This document shows, in pieces, positions 15,408-22,900 of a DNA stretch of 47,493 nucleotides. The notes under the pieces are model-generated. The model saw only the letters and a list, made by a program, of their open reading frames with translations, was not told where the DNA came from and ran no database searches. Position 1 is the first letter of the stretch, and the number at the start of each line of letters is the position of its first letter. Source of the stretch: Hydrogenophaga sp. A37 (GTDB taxonomy: Bacteria > Pseudomonadota > Gammaproteobacteria > Burkholderiales > Burkholderiaceae_C). The position numbers were made by a program, and so were the translations under genes. The DNA lies in NCBI RefSeq assembly GCF_002001205.1, contig NZ_MUNZ01000193.1:1-47493 (forward strand), read 5' to 3'.

Positions 15408-16478
15408 CTATTTGGGGCGGGGGCGCTTCAGCGAAGGCCGCGCTGCCTGCAGCCGGCCGGCGCGCAGCTCGACCACCGCCTGGGCCACGGCCCGCGCCAC
15501 GTTGCGGGCCTCTTCCTGCAGACCTTCGTCGCGGTCCAGGGCTTCGTGGCTGGTGGCGTAGGGTTGGTAGTAGCCGACGTAGCGGTCCAGCCGGGCCATC
15601 ACGCCGGCATCGAGAAAGCCCATCCAGTCCAGCCAGTCGCACAGTGAGCGCCGGGTGTCTTCGATGCCGGCCACGTCGCCGTGCACCAGCACGCCATAGG
15701 CGCGGCCCGCCAGGTGCTGCGGGTAGTCCCAGCCCTTCATCTCCAGCGCCTTGGCCTTCGCGGGGTCTTTGCCGCCCGTGGCGGTGGGGTCGGGGTTGCC
15801 ACCATCGGCGCACACTAGGCGGTCCATCATCAGTTTGAGCGGGCTCGGGCTCTGGTACCAGTAGACCGGGGTGACGATCAGCACGGCGTGGGCCGCGGTC
15901 CAGCGCTCGTAGATCTGTGCCATCCAGTCGTTGGTCTGGTTCAGCGCGTGGTTGGGGTAGCAGCTGCAGGGCCAGTGGCACAGCGGCATGGCGGTGGACA
16001 GGCAGCCCTTGCAGGGGTGGATCTTCAGGCCGTAGTCGGAGCTGAGCAGGCTCAGGTCCAGCACATCGGTCTGCAGACCCAGCGACGCCAGCACATCGCG
16101 GGCCGTTTCCATGAGCCGAAAGCTCTTGGAGATTTCACCCGGGCAGGTGCCGTCGTTGCGCGCCGAGCCGCAGACCAGCAGCACGCGCGACGGCGTTGCC
16201 GGATCGGCCCAGCGCGACTGGGCTACCTGCAGCCGCTCTTTGGTGGCCACCCATTCGTCGGACAGCTCGTAGTCCGGGTCCGCGTAGCCTTCGCCGGCCT
16301 TGTGGGTGAACGGCGCCTTGCGGCCTTCGCTGAAGGCGGCCCAGGCAATGGCTTCGAGCCGGTCGATGGATGGGTCCTCGGCGCGGAAGGCCGGATCCAT
16401 GAACGAGGCCCGGAAGCGCTCGGCGAATTGCGCCCGTGCCAAGGGGGCGGGCGCCTGCCCCTTGCGAATCTGGATCAT
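15408..16478 (-). CDS. NAD(P)H-dependent flavodoxin-fold oxidoreductase with Cys-rich insert
   Basis: This 356-residue protein has an N-terminal helical region (1-95) and then a flavodoxin/NADPH-FMN-reductase fold starting at RVLLVCGSARNDGTCPGEISKS, the phosphate-binding loop for FMN. A second flavin-contact block is AVLIVTPVYWYQSPSPLKLMMDRL. An unusual insert at 154-176 holds five cysteines (C156, C159, C167, C171, C173) in KGCLSTAMPLCHWPCSCYPN. This could bind a metal or cluster, or be structural. The substrate is unknown. It runs in the same direction as the nos genes but lies upstream of their promoter, so it is not in that operon. 121 bp separate it from crcB, and nothing is seen there. 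Confidence 0.75.
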   Translation of the reverse strand: MIQIRKGQAPAPLARAQFAERFRASFMDPAFRAEDPSIDRLEAIAWAAFSEGRKAPFTHKAGEGYADPDYELSDEWVATKERLQVAQSRWADPATPSRVLLVCGSARNDGTCPGEISKSFRLMETARDVLASLGLQTDVLDLSLLSSDYGLKIHPCKGCLSTAMPLCHWPCSCYPNHALNQTNDWMAQIYERWTAAHAVLIVTPVYWYQSPSPLKLMMDRLVCADGGNPDPTATGGKDPAKAKALEMKGWDYPQHLAGRAYGVLVHGDVAGIEDTRRSLCDWLDWMGFLDAGVMARLDRYVGYYQPYATSHEALDRDEGLQEEARNVARAVAQAVVELRAGRLQAARPSLKRPRPK

Positions 16479-16599
16479 GGTCGGTCCCCGGCAGCAGCGG
16501 CTGCGAAAACCAGTCTGGGCGCCGCGCCCCAGGGGTGTCTGTGCGATGCCGCACCCAGCGGCGGCAGGCCCGCCGCGCCGGGTCAGCGGGGCAGGGTCA

Positions 16600-16983
16600 T
16601 CAGGCCGAGGCCCACCACCAGCCCGCCATCTTCATGCCGAGCACCGTGAGCAGCAGCGAGCCCAGCAGGTGCAGGCCCGCGGTGCCGAAGGCCAGCAGGT
16701 AGCGTGCGTGCTGCAGCATGCCGACCACCTCGACCGAGAAGGTGGAGAAGGTGGTGAGCGCGCCGAGAAAGCCCGTCACGATGGCCAGCCGCCAGGCCGG
16801 GTCCAGCTGCGTCTGGCTGTGGAAGAACACCACCGCCACGCCCACCAGCCAGGCCCCGATCCAGTTGGCCGCCAGCGTGCCCCAGGGCAGCACGGCGTGC
16901 CCCTGGTTGAGCCACAGGCTCAACTGCCAACGCGACAGCGCGCCGACGCTGGCACCGAGGCTGATGGCGATCACTTGCAGCAT
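16600..16983 (-). CDS. crcB: Fluoride ion channel CrcB/Fluc
   Basis: CrcB exports fluoride as a small dual-topology membrane dimer. The protein is 127 residues with four hydrophobic segments. Family motifs are GASVGALSRW near the N-terminus, GTLAANWIGAWLVG, and the highly typical GFLGALTTFSTFS followed by E. The gene ends two residues after a WWW run. No fluoride riboswitch features (the conserved GGCGATGGTGTTCGCC-type motif) were found in 16984-17109; that gap is mostly a dispersed repeat. Confidence 0.95.
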   Translation of the reverse strand: MLQVIAISLGASVGALSRWQLSLWLNQGHAVLPWGTLAANWIGAWLVGVAVVFFHSQTQLDPAWRLAIVTGFLGALTTFSTFSVEVVGMLQHARYLLAFGTAGLHLLGSLLLTVLGMKMAGWWWASA

Positions 16984-17031
16984 GGGGACTCGCTGGTGTT
17001 GTGGGGGTCGCTATCTTTTCCAGTACGCACC

Positions 17032-17103
17032 GTGGAACCGGCTTTGCCGGGCCACTGGTGTGGTCCCCCTGGGGGGATGGCGCGAAGCGACGCAGGGGGG
17101 TGC
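17032..17103 (-). repeat. Dispersed palindromic repeat, copy 1 (3' of rdgC)
   Basis: On the plus strand it reads GTGGAACCGGCTTTGCCGGG, then CCAC, a CCCCC-T-GGGGG hairpin, GCGCGAAGCGACGC and a final G-run. It begins 6 bases after the rdgC stop on the minus strand. Copies 2 (21103-21175) and 3 (26822-26892) have the same order of parts and the same place relative to a minus-strand stop codon. Confidence 0.8.
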
Positions 17104-17109
17104 ATATTT

Positions 17110-18129
17110 TCAAAACGGTGGGTCTTCGTCGTCGCCGACCGCCGTGACGGCTTCCTGCTTGGGCTTGGTCGGCGCAGCGGTCGGCGTGGCTGCCGGCGCA
17201 TCGGGCATCGCCATGCCCGGCACGATCTCGCCGCCCAGGGCTTCGATGAGTTCGGGGATCAGCTTGTTCAGCTCGCCGGTGCTCAGCGCCACGTCGGTGT
17301 CGAAGCCGCTTTCATCATCGGCGGCCCGGTCGTCGAACACGCCTTCGAGAAACGCGAGTTTCTTGAGCTGCATGGACTCGGTGAGCACGAAGCCGATGCG
17401 GCCTTCCCAGCTCATGGCCAGGCGCGTGGGCAGTTTGCCTTCTGTGATGTGTTTGCGCACCTCATCGGTGGCGAGGTTGTGGCGCGTGAACTTCACGACG
17501 CTCTTCTCTTCGTCGCCCGATTTCAGTTCGCACTCACGCTCGACCGAGAAGCCGCCGGGTGCACCGCCTTCGTCTTCATCCGACACCGGAGCAGACAGCC
17601 ACGAGGTCATGGCGGTCTGCGGCGTCACCGCGGTCTGCAGCAGGGTCAGCGACAGGTCGTTGAACACGTTGACGAGGGCGGTCACGAGCTCGTCGAGCTT
17701 GCCCTGGCTGCTGGCGTCGGTGACCAGCAGGCCGTTGGTCAGATCGATCCAGACCCACACGCTCATGCGGCGCGGAAAGGCCTGTGGCAGCAGCGACAGC
17801 AGCGCGTCTTCGCGCAGCTCTTTCATCTGCTTCTTGCCGGGCTTGCGGCCGGTGGTGGCCTCGATGTGCTCGGCTTCTTCGTCCGCCTTCTCGCGCACGA
17901 CCGAGCCGGGCACGGCCTTGCTCTCGATCATCAGCTTGAGGATGCGCTGTCCGGCCACGGATTCAGCCAGCGGGCCGTGCGCCTCGCCGCGCGGCTCGAC
18001 CCAGCCCACCGACTTGTCCTGCGTGGCGCCGCAGGGCACAAAACGGGCCGTGTCGAGCGCGGCTTCCATCGTCTCCAGCGTCGCCGCCCAGCCGGGCGCG
18101 ATGCGGTAGATCGTTACATTCTTGAACAC
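17110..18129 (-). CDS. rdgC: Recombination-associated protein RdgC
   Basis: RdgC forms a DNA-encircling ring that limits RecA action and is associated with the nucleoid. The protein is 339 residues and begins MFKNVTIYRIAPGW, typical of the family. Conserved blocks include GWVEPRGE, QRILKLMIESKAVPGSVVREK, GRKPGKKQMKELREDALLSLLPQAFPRR, and VWIDLTNGLLVTDASSQGKLDEL. The C-terminal tail after ~305 is Pro/Ala/Lys-rich and longer than the core domain needs. It stands alone between pxpA and crcB, with repeats on both sides. Confidence 0.95.
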   Translation of the reverse strand: MFKNVTIYRIAPGWAATLETMEAALDTARFVPCGATQDKSVGWVEPRGEAHGPLAESVAGQRILKLMIESKAVPGSVVREKADEEAEHIEATTGRKPGKKQMKELREDALLSLLPQAFPRRMSVWVWIDLTNGLLVTDASSQGKLDELVTALVNVFNDLSLTLLQTAVTPQTAMTSWLSAPVSDEDEGGAPGGFSVERECELKSGDEEKSVVKFTRHNLATDEVRKHITEGKLPTRLAMSWEGRIGFVLTESMQLKKLAFLEGVFDDRAADDESGFDTDVALSTGELNKLIPELIEALGGEIVPGMAMPDAPAATPTAAPTKPKQEAVTAVGDDEDPPF

Positions 18130-18165
18130 GAATTTCCTTGGGTTGTTGGCCAGTCACTGCTGACC

Positions 18166-18202
18166 CCCTCTCCCGCTGGCGGGAGAGGGTTGGGGTGAGG
18201 GT
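18166..18202. repeat. REP-like palindrome between pxpA and rdgC
   Basis: CCCTCTCCCGC (18166-18176) and GCGGGAGAGGG (18179-18189) form a perfect 11-bp stem, followed by TTGGGGTGAGGG. A related CCCTCACCCC...CCCTCTCCCC...GAGGGGCGAGGG tract lies at 20945-20981, and a short piece at 13025-13042. Such elements are widespread in proteobacterial intergenic DNA. Confidence 0.7.
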
Positions 18203-18232
18203 GGTCGATGATACCCAGCCGAATCCCGGGTT

Positions 18233-19006
18233 TCAGACCAGCGCGGTCAGCGGTGCGAGCTGGTAACCCGCCTGCTCCAGCGCGTGGCGGATCTGCTGCG
18301 CCGAGGCCACGGCGTCGGGCCCGTCGCCGTGCACGCAGATGCTGTGAATGGGGGAGGGCAAGCGCTGGCCGTCGGCGGTGACGATGCCGCCGGCGTCGAG
18401 CATGCGCAGCACGTGTTGCACGCAGGCGGGGGCGTCGTGCAGCACGGCGCCGGGCTGCGAGCGTGGTGTGAGCTGACCGTCTTGCTGATAGGTCCGGTCG
18501 GCAAACACCTCGCGGCCCACGCGCAGACCGGCCGCATTGCCGGCCGCTTCCAGCGCCGAGAGGGCGGGCGCGAGCAGGATGAGCTCGCGGTCCAGCGCCC
18601 GCACGGCGCGCGCCACGGTGGCCGCCACCCCGGCGTCGGCACAGGCGATGTTGTTGAGCGCGCCGTGCGGCTTGACGTGGGTCACTCGGCCGCCCTCGGC
18701 CGCGGCCATGGCCTGCAGCGCGCCCACTTGGTAGAGGATGGTGGCTTCGAGTTCCTGGGTCGACAGCTGCATGGCGCGGCGCCCGAAACCCTGCAGGTCG
18801 GGGAAGGCCGGGTGCGCGCCCAGGCTCACACCGTTGGCCAGCGCGAGGCGCACGGTGTCGCGCATCACCACCGGGTCGCCCGCGTGAAAACCGCAGGCGA
18901 TGTTGGCGCTGCCAATCACCTGCAGCAGCGCCGCGTCGTCGCCCATGCGCCAGGCGCCGAAGCTTTCGCCAAGGTCGGCGTTGAGGTTGATGGTCGGTTG
19001 GGTCAT
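18233..19006 (-). CDS. pxpA: 5-oxoprolinase subunit A (LamB/YcsF family)
   Basis: PxpA is the subunit that, with PxpB and PxpC, hydrolyses 5-oxoproline (pyroglutamate) to glutamate using ATP. The start is taken as ATG at 19006 because GGAGG lies 8 bases upstream. A TTG at 19012 is too close to that ribosome site. The 257-residue product shows the family hallmarks NLNADLGESFGAWRMGDDAALL, SANIACGFHAGDP, GVSLGAHPAFPDLQGFGRR, VKPHGALNN and the late SICVHGDGP. It follows pxpC with a 99-bp gap that holds a coupled 28-codon open frame. Confidence 0.95.
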   Translation of the reverse strand: MTQPTINLNADLGESFGAWRMGDDAALLQVIGSANIACGFHAGDPVVMRDTVRLALANGVSLGAHPAFPDLQGFGRRAMQLSTQELEATILYQVGALQAMAAAEGGRVTHVKPHGALNNIACADAGVAATVARAVRALDRELILLAPALSALEAAGNAAGLRVGREVFADRTYQQDGQLTPRSQPGAVLHDAPACVQHVLRMLDAGGIVTADGQRLPSPIHSICVHGDGPDAVASAQQIRHALEQAGYQLAPLTALV

Positions 19007-19008
19007 GG

Positions 19009-19095
19009 TCAAGCCTCCTGCCGAGCCGCCTCAAAGGAGGCTTGTGCCCCCTCGGGGGGCAGTGAGAACACGAAGTATCGAACGTGGGGGTACAT
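19009..19095 (-). CDS. 28-codon open frame coupled to pxpA, made from a dispersed repeat
   Basis: An ATG at 19095 has a strong AAGGAG ribosome site that overlaps the pxpC stop. The frame encodes MYPHVRYFVFSLPPEGAQAS and eight more residues, and its TGA lies two bases before the pxpA ATG. The nucleotide sequence is itself a member of the repeat family (CCCCCACG...CTGCCCCCCGAGGGGGC). It may act only as a translational bridge carrying ribosomes to pxpA. No homology can be claimed. Confidence 0.4.
   Translation of the reverse strand: MYPHVRYFVFSLPPEGAQASFEAARQEA
19024..19092 (-). repeat. Dispersed repeat variant, copy 4 (pxpC-pxpA gap)
   Basis: On the minus strand CCCCCACG starts 15 bases after the pxpC stop, followed by CTGCCCCCCGAGGGGGCAC and the inverted pair GCCTCC-TTTG-AGGCGGC. 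It is a shorter relative of copies 1-3: a C-run, a central C/G hairpin and a second hairpin, also placed just 3' of a minus-strand gene. Confidence 0.55.
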
Positions 19096-19105
19096 GGTGT
19101 CTCCT

Positions 19106-20143
19106 TCAGGGATCGGCGCGTTGCATGCCGTCGATGAGGTTGCAGGTGTAGAGAGCGGTTTCGTCCAAGGTGCCGGGTGGCAGGTAGGTTTCGCGCGAGC
19201 TGAGCCAGCGCTGCCAGCGATCACGTTCGTCTTTCAGCGCGCGATGCGCTTGTTCCAGGTTCACTGTTTCGAAGCGCACGCGCGTGCCGGGCTTCTGGTG
19301 TGCGAGCCGCGGCAGGTCGGCGCTGATGACGGTGGCGATCTTGGGGTAACCGCCCACGGTCTGGCCGTCGGCAAGCAGCACGATGGGCTGGCCGTTGGCG
19401 GGCACCTGGATCGCGCCGGGCGTCACCCCGTCGGACACGATGTCCGCCGCCGCAGCGTTGACATGTGCCAGCGGTTCGCCCTTGAAGCGCAGGCCCATGC
19501 GGTCCTGCGCGGCCGTGGCTTCCCAGTCCTGACTGAGGAACTGCGCGATGGCGTCGGCGGTGAAATGGTCTTGCTGTGGGCCCAGCAGCACGCGCACCGG
19601 GCCCACGCTCGCGGTCCACGGTGAGCGGCAACGCCATTCCCTCGGGTCGGTGAGATGCCAGGCGCCACAGGGCAGCTGGTCGCCCGGGCGGAAGGCGCGA
19701 CCCAGCACGCCGGCCAGCCCCGCGCGCCAGTAGCTGGAGCGGCTGCCGAGCTGGGGCTCCATGAGCAGACCGCCGGCCACCGCGAGGTAGGCGCAACCGC
19801 TTTCGGCCGGGCTGAGCAGCAGTTGGTCGCTGTCGCGCAAGGTCGCGCTGTGCCAGGCGGGCAGGGTGCTGCGACTGCCGTCGCCGCGCAGGCAGGTGGC
19901 GCCGACGCGGCCAGCGAGTGCCAGGCGCACCGGCCCGGCCTTCACGCGCAGCACCGTGCCCGTGCCACGCAGTTCCAGCACGGCGGCGTCGGACGGGTTG
20001 CCGAGCAGGGCGTTCGCCGCCCGGGCCAGCGGTCCGTCGAGCCAACCGGAGAGCGGCATGCCGTGGTGCCGGTGGCCCGCGCGGCCACTGTCCTGCACGG
20101 TGGTGCCGATGCCGGGTTGTGCGATTTCGATCAGGCCGTTCAT
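19106..20143 (-). CDS. pxpC: 5-oxoprolinase subunit C (biotin-dependent carboxyltransferase-like)
   Basis: This subunit partners PxpB in ATP-dependent opening of 5-oxoproline. The start is ATG at 20143, overlapping the pxpB stop (ATGA), giving 345 residues. It begins with GLIEIAQPGIGTTVQDSGRAGHRHHGMPLSGWLDG, the signature of the AHS2 domain. Other typical blocks are LELRGTGTVLRV, YLAVAGGL, the VRVLLGPQQDHF segment, and SDGVTPGAIQVPANGQPIVLLADGQTVGGYPKIATV. Older annotations call this family allophanate hydrolase subunit 2, but the pxpB-pxpC-pxpA neighbourhood supports 5-oxoprolinase. Confidence 0.94.
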   Translation of the reverse strand: MNGLIEIAQPGIGTTVQDSGRAGHRHHGMPLSGWLDGPLARAANALLGNPSDAAVLELRGTGTVLRVKAGPVRLALAGRVGATCLRGDGSRSTLPAWHSATLRDSDQLLLSPAESGCAYLAVAGGLLMEPQLGSRSSYWRAGLAGVLGRAFRPGDQLPCGAWHLTDPREWRCRSPWTASVGPVRVLLGPQQDHFTADAIAQFLSQDWEATAAQDRMGLRFKGEPLAHVNAAAADIVSDGVTPGAIQVPANGQPIVLLADGQTVGGYPKIATVISADLPRLAHQKPGTRVRFETVNLEQAHRALKDERDRWQRWLSSRETYLPPGTLDETALYTCNLIDGMQRADP

Positions 20144-20898
20144 CACTCGGGTGCCTTCAGAAAGGTTTCGCGCGGCAGCCCACGAGCGATCTCGGCGGCC
20201 AGTCGGTCGTGCGTGACGCGGTCGACGGCGTGGCACCGCACCTCATCGCCGGCCGCGAGCAGGGCCGGTTGGTCGGCGTGGCGCAGGTCGAACAACACCA
20301 CGGGCGTGCGGCCCAGCAGGTTCCAGCCACCGGGGCTTTCCCAGGGATAGACCGCACACATTTCGCCCGCCACGGCCAGCGATTGCGCGGGCACTTTCTG
20401 GCGCGGCGTCGGCAGGCGCGGCATCTGCAGCTCGGGCGGCACGCCGCCCATGTACGGGAAGCCGGGCTGGAAGCCGAGCATGTAGACATGGAAGGTGGCG
20501 GCAAGCAGGTGCTGAATGACCTGATCCGGACTCAAGCCCTTGGCTTCGGCGAGCCGGGGAAGATCGGGCGCGAAGTCGGCGTCGAAACACACCGGCAGGT
20601 GCCAGAGGCGGCCCGGCTGCATGTCCTGATGACCGTCTTGCGCCAGCACCCGCAGGCGCTCACCCAGCGCGGCAGCGTCGGTGGCCAACATGGGGTCGTA
20701 ATGCACCGTGAGCGAGCGGAAGGTGGGCACCACATCGGTGATCGATGCCATCAACGGCTCCGATGCACGCGCCTGCGCCACCCGATCGGCCAGGCCCATC
20801 ACGCGGGCGTTGATGGCCGGGTCAACGGCGCTGCCGAACTCCAGCGTCCAGGCGCTGTCGCCGAGGGCGAGAAGGCGGGGGGGCGTGTCAGGATTCAT
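20143..20898 (-). CDS. pxpB: 5-oxoprolinase subunit B
   Basis: PxpB (AHS1 domain, KipI-like) forms the carboxyltransferase-like pair with PxpC. The start is ATG at 20898 (251 residues); a TTG at 20916 would add six residues and cannot be excluded, since neither has a strong ribosome site. Features are LALGDSAWTLEFGSAVDPAINARV, SLTVHYDP, CFDADFAPDLPRLAEAKGLS, and the near-invariant YMLGFQPGFPYMGGVPPELQMPRL with PGGWNLLGRTP. It is the first gene of the pxpBCA operon. Upstream, 20899-21195 contains only repeats. Confidence 0.94.
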   Translation of the reverse strand: MNPDTPPRLLALGDSAWTLEFGSAVDPAINARVMGLADRVAQARASEPLMASITDVVPTFRSLTVHYDPMLATDAAALGERLRVLAQDGHQDMQPGRLWHLPVCFDADFAPDLPRLAEAKGLSPDQVIQHLLAATFHVYMLGFQPGFPYMGGVPPELQMPRLPTPRQKVPAQSLAVAGEMCAVYPWESPGGWNLLGRTPVVLFDLRHADQPALLAAGDEVRCHAVDRVTHDRLAAEIARGLPRETFLKAPE

Positions 20899-20941
20899 AG
20901 GCAAGAAGGTGTGCAAAAAGGGAGGCCTGGGCTTGGCGCCA

Positions 20942-20985
20942 GCCCCTCACCCCAGCCCTCTCCCCAGAGGGGCGAGGGAGCAAGG
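20942..20985. repeat. REP-like tract upstream of pxpB
   Basis: CCCCTCACCCCAGCCCTCTC and CCCAGAGGGGCGAGGG form interleaved C/G palindromes of the same type as 18166-18202. With repeat copy 2 it fills most of the 297-bp space between pxpB and the MarR gene, where no gene is seen. Confidence 0.6.
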
Positions 20986-21102
20986 CCGAGCCTCTCACAC
21001 CGCCCTGTTTCGCCGAGGTGCCACAAAACCCGAGACGCGAAGCGATGAGGGCGGGAAGCGCCCACACCTCACCGGAGCGCGTGCCCCCCACCCAGAGCAG
21101 CC

Positions 21103-21175
21103 GTGGAACCGGCTTCGCCGGGCCACCAGCTGCGTCCCCCCTCCGGGGGGAAGCCGCAAAGCGGCGCAGGGGGGC
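21103..21175 (-). repeat. Dispersed palindromic repeat, copy 2 (3' of the MarR gene)
   Basis: The plus strand reads GTGGAACCGGCTTCGCCGGG, CCACC, CCCCCCTCCGGGGGG, AAGCCGCAAAGCGGCGC and a G-run. It starts about 20 bases after the minus-strand stop of the MarR-type gene. The order of hairpins matches copies 1 and 3. Confidence 0.8.
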
Positions 21176-21195
21176 TTTCAAAGTACCGGGGGTGT

Positions 21196-21744
21196 TCACA
21201 ATGAAGCCGCGGACCGCGCCGCCTGGTCGTACATGCCCGAGAGCACGCGCAGCAGGCGTGCGAGCTCGCCGATGTCCTTGTTGAGCGCGTCGTCGACGTG
21301 CAGCGCCTGGATCAGGCATTGCTCGCGGATCTCGCGGTAGTGCTGCACGCTCACGCTGCCGGCTTCGGTGGCCGCGTAAGTCACCTCCTTGCCCGACTTG
21401 CTGGACACCACCACGCCCAGGCTCACCAGTTTCTTGAGCGAGTAGTTGACGAGGTGGGTGTCCTCGATGTTCATGATGAAACAGATGTCGGACAGGCGCT
21501 TGTCCCTTGCGCGGTGCGAGACGTGGTGCAGCACCAGCACGTCCAGCGGCATCAGGTCTTTCAGCCCTGCGGCCGACATGCAGTGCACCACCCAGCGGTG
21601 GAAGGCGTTGCTGGCCACGATCAGGCCGAACTCGAACTCGCTCATCTCAGCGCTCTGGGGCGAAACCAGGTGTGCCGACGACACGATGTGCGAGCCGGGT
21701 GCCTTGGCGGTGGGCGTGGTTGTTGCTTTGGGTGTCTTGGCCAT
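21196..21744 (-). CDS. MarR/winged-helix transcriptional regulator
   Basis: This 182-residue protein begins at ATG 21744 after a GGAG site. An Ala/Thr/Lys/Pro-rich N-terminal arm (1-30) precedes an all-helical winged-helix fold: FGLIVASNAFHRWVVHCMSAAGLKDLMPLDVLVLHHVSHRARDK, then recognition region DICFIMNIEDTHLVNYSLKKLVSLGVV and wing SSKSGKEVTYAATEAG. This fits MarR-like regulators that control neighbouring catabolic or transport genes. It is divergent from dctP across 172 bp, so it most likely regulates the TRAP transporter and possibly itself. The ligand is unknown. Confidence 0.85.
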   Translation of the reverse strand: MAKTPKATTTPTAKAPGSHIVSSAHLVSPQSAEMSEFEFGLIVASNAFHRWVVHCMSAAGLKDLMPLDVLVLHHVSHRARDKRLSDICFIMNIEDTHLVNYSLKKLVSLGVVVSSKSGKEVTYAATEAGSVSVQHYREIREQCLIQALHVDDALNKDIGELARLLRVLSGMYDQAARSAASL

Positions 21745-21790
21745 GGGTTCTCCTGCGATGGCGCCGAGTTTAGATTTTTTGCTGATGATT

Positions 21791-21812
21791 TGCCAACGAT
21801 TTGTTGACGATA
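21791..21812. promoter_or_regulatory. Candidate operator between the MarR gene and dctP
   Basis: CAACGATTTGTTG (21794-21806) is a dyad with CAAC/GTTG arms. It sits within 11-bp-spaced repeats TGATTTGCC-, ACGATTTGTTG and ACGATAAGG. Location between divergent genes and helical spacing suit a MarR-type or activator site. This is inferred. Confidence 0.4.
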
Positions 21813-21916
21813 AGGGAAACCACCCATCACAGTTCGCCAGCCCGGCGCCTACAGTCTGTGCACCTTTCCGCGCAGGTTTGCCTGCGATCCGTTCCACCTC
21901 ACCCACCGGAGCTCCC

Positions 21917-22891
21917 ATGAAACGTCGTGTATTTCAACTTTCGCTGACCGCTGCCGCCATGGCGTTTTCGACCTCGGCCTTCGCCCAGGCCAAGTGGGAC
22001 CTGGCCACCGCCTACCCGGCCACCAACTTCCACACCGTCAACATCAGCCAGTTCGCGGCCGACGTGGACAAGGCCAGCGGCGGCAAGCTCAAGATCACGG
22101 TGCACGCCAACGCTTCGCTGTTCAAGGCCCCCGAGATCAAGCGCGCGGTGCAGGGCGGGCAGGCACAGGCCGGTGAGATCCTGATGGCCAACTTCCAGAA
22201 CGAGTGGCAGATCTTCGGCGCTGACGGTCTGCCGTTCCTCGCCGACAGCTACGACGAGTCGGCCAAGCTCTGGAAGGTGCAGCGTCCGGTGGTGGAGAAG
22301 AAGCTGGCCGAGCAGGGCTTGATGGTGCTGTTCGCGGTGCCATGGCCGCCACAGGGCGTGTACAGCAAGAAGCCGCTGAACAGCGCGGCCGATCTCAAGG
22401 GCATCAAGTGGCGTGCGTACAGCCCGGCCACGGCCCGCATCGCCGATCTCGTGGGCGCCCAGCCGGTCACCATCCAGGCCGCCGAAGTCAGCCAGGCCTT
22501 CGCCACCAGCATGGTGGAAAGCATGATGTCCAGCGGCTCCACCGGTGCCGACGCCAAGCTGTACGAACATGTCAAGTACTGGTACGACACCCAGGCTTGG
22601 CTGCCCAAGAACGCGCTGCTCCTGAACAAGAAGGCCTTCGAGGCGCTGGACAAGCCGACGCAGGACGCGGTGCTCAAGGCCGCCGCCGACGCTGAAACCC
22701 GCGGCTGGGCGGCGAGCAAGGTGGCCAACACCGAGAGCCTGGACAAACTCAAGGCGGGTGGCATGCAGATCCTGCCCGCGCCGGCGGCGCTGAAGACCGA
22801 CATGAAGAAGGTCGGCGACACCATGCTCAAGGAGTGGACCGAGAAAGCCGGCCCCGAAGGCCAGGCGCTGGTTGACGCCTTTAAGCGCTGA
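21917..22891 (+). CDS. dctP: TRAP transporter periplasmic substrate-binding protein (DctP family)
   Basis: This is the solute receptor of a sodium-driven TRAP uptake system. The start is ATG at 21917 with GGAG upstream, giving 324 residues. MKRRVFQLSLTAAAMAFSTSAFA is a clear signal peptide. The mature protein opens AKWDLATAYPATNFHTVNISQFAADVDKASGGKL, and further shows GIKWRAYSPATARIADLVGAQPVTIQAAEVSQAF, with the Arg (in KWRAY) that normally pairs with a substrate carboxylate. Thus a carboxylated solute is expected. Substrate identity is open; nearby amino-acid genes suggest an amino-acid-like acid. Confidence 0.93.
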   Translation: MKRRVFQLSLTAAAMAFSTSAFAQAKWDLATAYPATNFHTVNISQFAADVDKASGGKLKITVHANASLFKAPEIKRAVQGGQAQAGEILMANFQNEWQIFGADGLPFLADSYDESAKLWKVQRPVVEKKLAEQGLMVLFAVPWPPQGVYSKKPLNSAADLKGIKWRAYSPATARIADLVGAQPVTIQAAEVSQAFATSMVESMMSSGSTGADAKLYEHVKYWYDTQAWLPKNALLLNKKAFEALDKPTQDAVLKAAADAETRGWAASKVANTESLDKLKAGGMQILPAPAALKTDMKKVGDTMLKEWTEKAGPEGQALVDAFKR

Positions 22892-22900
22892 GGTCTGCGC

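Noticed and set aside
16984..17109. Fluoride riboswitch before crcB
   Set aside because: The conserved core of the fluoride riboswitch was not found; the gap is explained by a dispersed repeat.
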